From contig QIMA01000436.1 in NCBI GenBank assembly GCA_003233535.1, forward strand, positions 1 through 6,579: 6,579 nt of DNA, written 5' to 3'. Shown piece after piece: positions 6,134 through 6,579 of the stretch. The notes under the pieces were generated by a model that was not told the origin of the DNA, did not search any database, and saw only the letters and a program-made list of their open reading frames with translations. The stretch's first letter is position 1, and each line of letters opens with the position of its first letter. The translations under genes and the position numbers were made by a program. This stretch comes from Rhodanobacteraceae bacterium (GTDB taxonomy: Bacteria > Pseudomonadota > Gammaproteobacteria > Xanthomonadales > SZUA-5).

Positions 6134-6409
6134 CTAGGCTGTCTGCTTGAGACGCAAAGTGAAGTCGACAACGGTGTCCTGCTCGAGCCTGACGTCCACG
6201 GGCTTAACCGTTTCGCTGGAAAACCCCTCCAGCTGGGCTTTGGCCGAATAACTGCCAGGCGGCACGCTGCGGAAAACGTAGTCACCGTTGGCGCGGCTAA
6301 CCTGTACTTCATCGAAGCGCGGACCCGACAACGTGATGGCCACGCCGGGTAGTGCCTCACCGGCACCGTCGCAGACTTTTCCAGATACCGAACCGTTTGG
6401 ATAACCCAT
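6134..6409 (-). CDS. small single-domain carboxypeptidase-regulatory-like protein
   Basis: The 91-residue product is essentially one beta-sandwich domain of the carboxypeptidase-regulatory (CarboxypepD_reg) / Cna-B-like group. It reads GSVSGKVCDGAGEALPGVAI at the start, GDYVFRSVPPGSYSAKAQLEGF in the middle, and a final strand of alternating hydrophobic residues (VVDFTLRLK). Such domains usually sit at the N-terminus of TonB-dependent receptors or in cell-surface proteins. Here the domain stands alone, with no signal peptide, membrane segment or partner domain. The ATG at 6409 has an AGG 7 nt upstream; the frame stays open upstream but shows no better start. Its function is unknown. It could be a small binding or scaffold protein, or the leftover first domain of a larger protein. 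The next gene downstream is dsbA-like, 169 bp away. Confidence 0.65.
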   Translation of the reverse strand: MGYPNGSVSGKVCDGAGEALPGVAITLSGPRFDEVQVSRANGDYVFRSVPPGSYSAKAQLEGFSSETVKPVDVRLEQDTVVDFTLRLKQTA

Positions 6410-6488
6410 ATGTGAGCCTGCTTGGCTAGGCGCTCAGCACGACGCGCTCTGCTTGAAGTGGACGAAAATGTAACATGCAATCACCGAT

Positions 6489-6579
6489 TTAACCCGGATG
6501 TTTCATGAACTCGCGCGATGCTCGCGCAGGACATTGGTAGGCCAGTGGTTTTTCCGCAGGAGCGGTGTAGTGGTTCATA
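6489..6579. mobile_element. possible terminal end of an insertion sequence (runs off window)
   Basis: TTAA (6489-6492) is followed by CCCGGATGTTTCATGAA (6493-6509), which equals the end of the 111-bp element at 5150-5260 apart from one inserted T. A 6-bp hairpin GCGCGA/TCGCGC follows (6513-6518 with 6522-6527). A TTAA target with ends beginning CC fits what is known of IS1380-family elements, but no transposase is visible in the 87 bp before the window ends. Rightward continuation as an IS is therefore an inference; a solo repeat or a second miniature element is possible. Confidence 0.3.

Noticed and set aside
6106..6480. 124-codon minus-strand frame overlapping the small beta-sandwich gene
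   Set aside because: The alternative frame at 6409-6134 gives a clear domain, while this one is Arg/Ser-rich without features.
1..6579. CRISPR array, tRNA or rRNA genes
   Set aside because: No regularly spaced direct repeats and no tRNA or rRNA-like sequences were seen on either strand.

Overview
The window looks like chromosomal DNA from a GC-rich Gram-negative bacterium, most likely a gammaproteobacterium. This rests on a periplasmic DsbA-type oxidoreductase, a GabT very close to proteobacterial enzymes, and generally G/C-ending codons. The assignment is an inference; no rRNA or tRNA gene is present to anchor it. All recognisable intact genes are on the minus strand, so they read from high to low coordinates.

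Region 1 (about 4600 down to 1) is a three-gene unit in transcription order: a GabT/DavT-type PLP aminotransferase (4405-3059), a nitrilase-superfamily amidase with an intact Glu-Lys-Cys triad (3000-2065), and a large Orn/Lys/Arg-type PLP decarboxylase (1984 to beyond position 1, C-terminus cut off). Spacers of 58 and 80 bp and the shared strand suggest an operon. Together the genes suggest amino-acid or polyamine catabolism: decarboxylation to an amine, release of an omega-amide or carbamoyl group, and transamination of an omega-amino acid to a semialdehyde. The exact substrate cannot be read from sequence. The decarboxylase is unusual: about 160 residues precede its wing domain and a segment is inserted before the PLP lysine. 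The leader before gabT and the gabT-amidase spacer contain several stem-loops.

Region 2 (about 4600-5337) has no convincing intact gene. It holds the C-terminal half of an ArsR-type regulator on the plus strand, a short unrecognised plus-strand reading frame, and a 111-bp MITE-like element with inverted ends and CTAG on both sides.

Region 3 (5338-6409) carries dsbA-like (5964-5338) and, upstream of it, a 91-residue protein made of a single carboxypeptidase-regulatory-like domain (6409-6134) with no visible signal peptide. From about 6489 to the right edge, a TTAA followed by a sequence matching the ends of the 111-bp element may be the start of a larger mobile element that runs out of the window.
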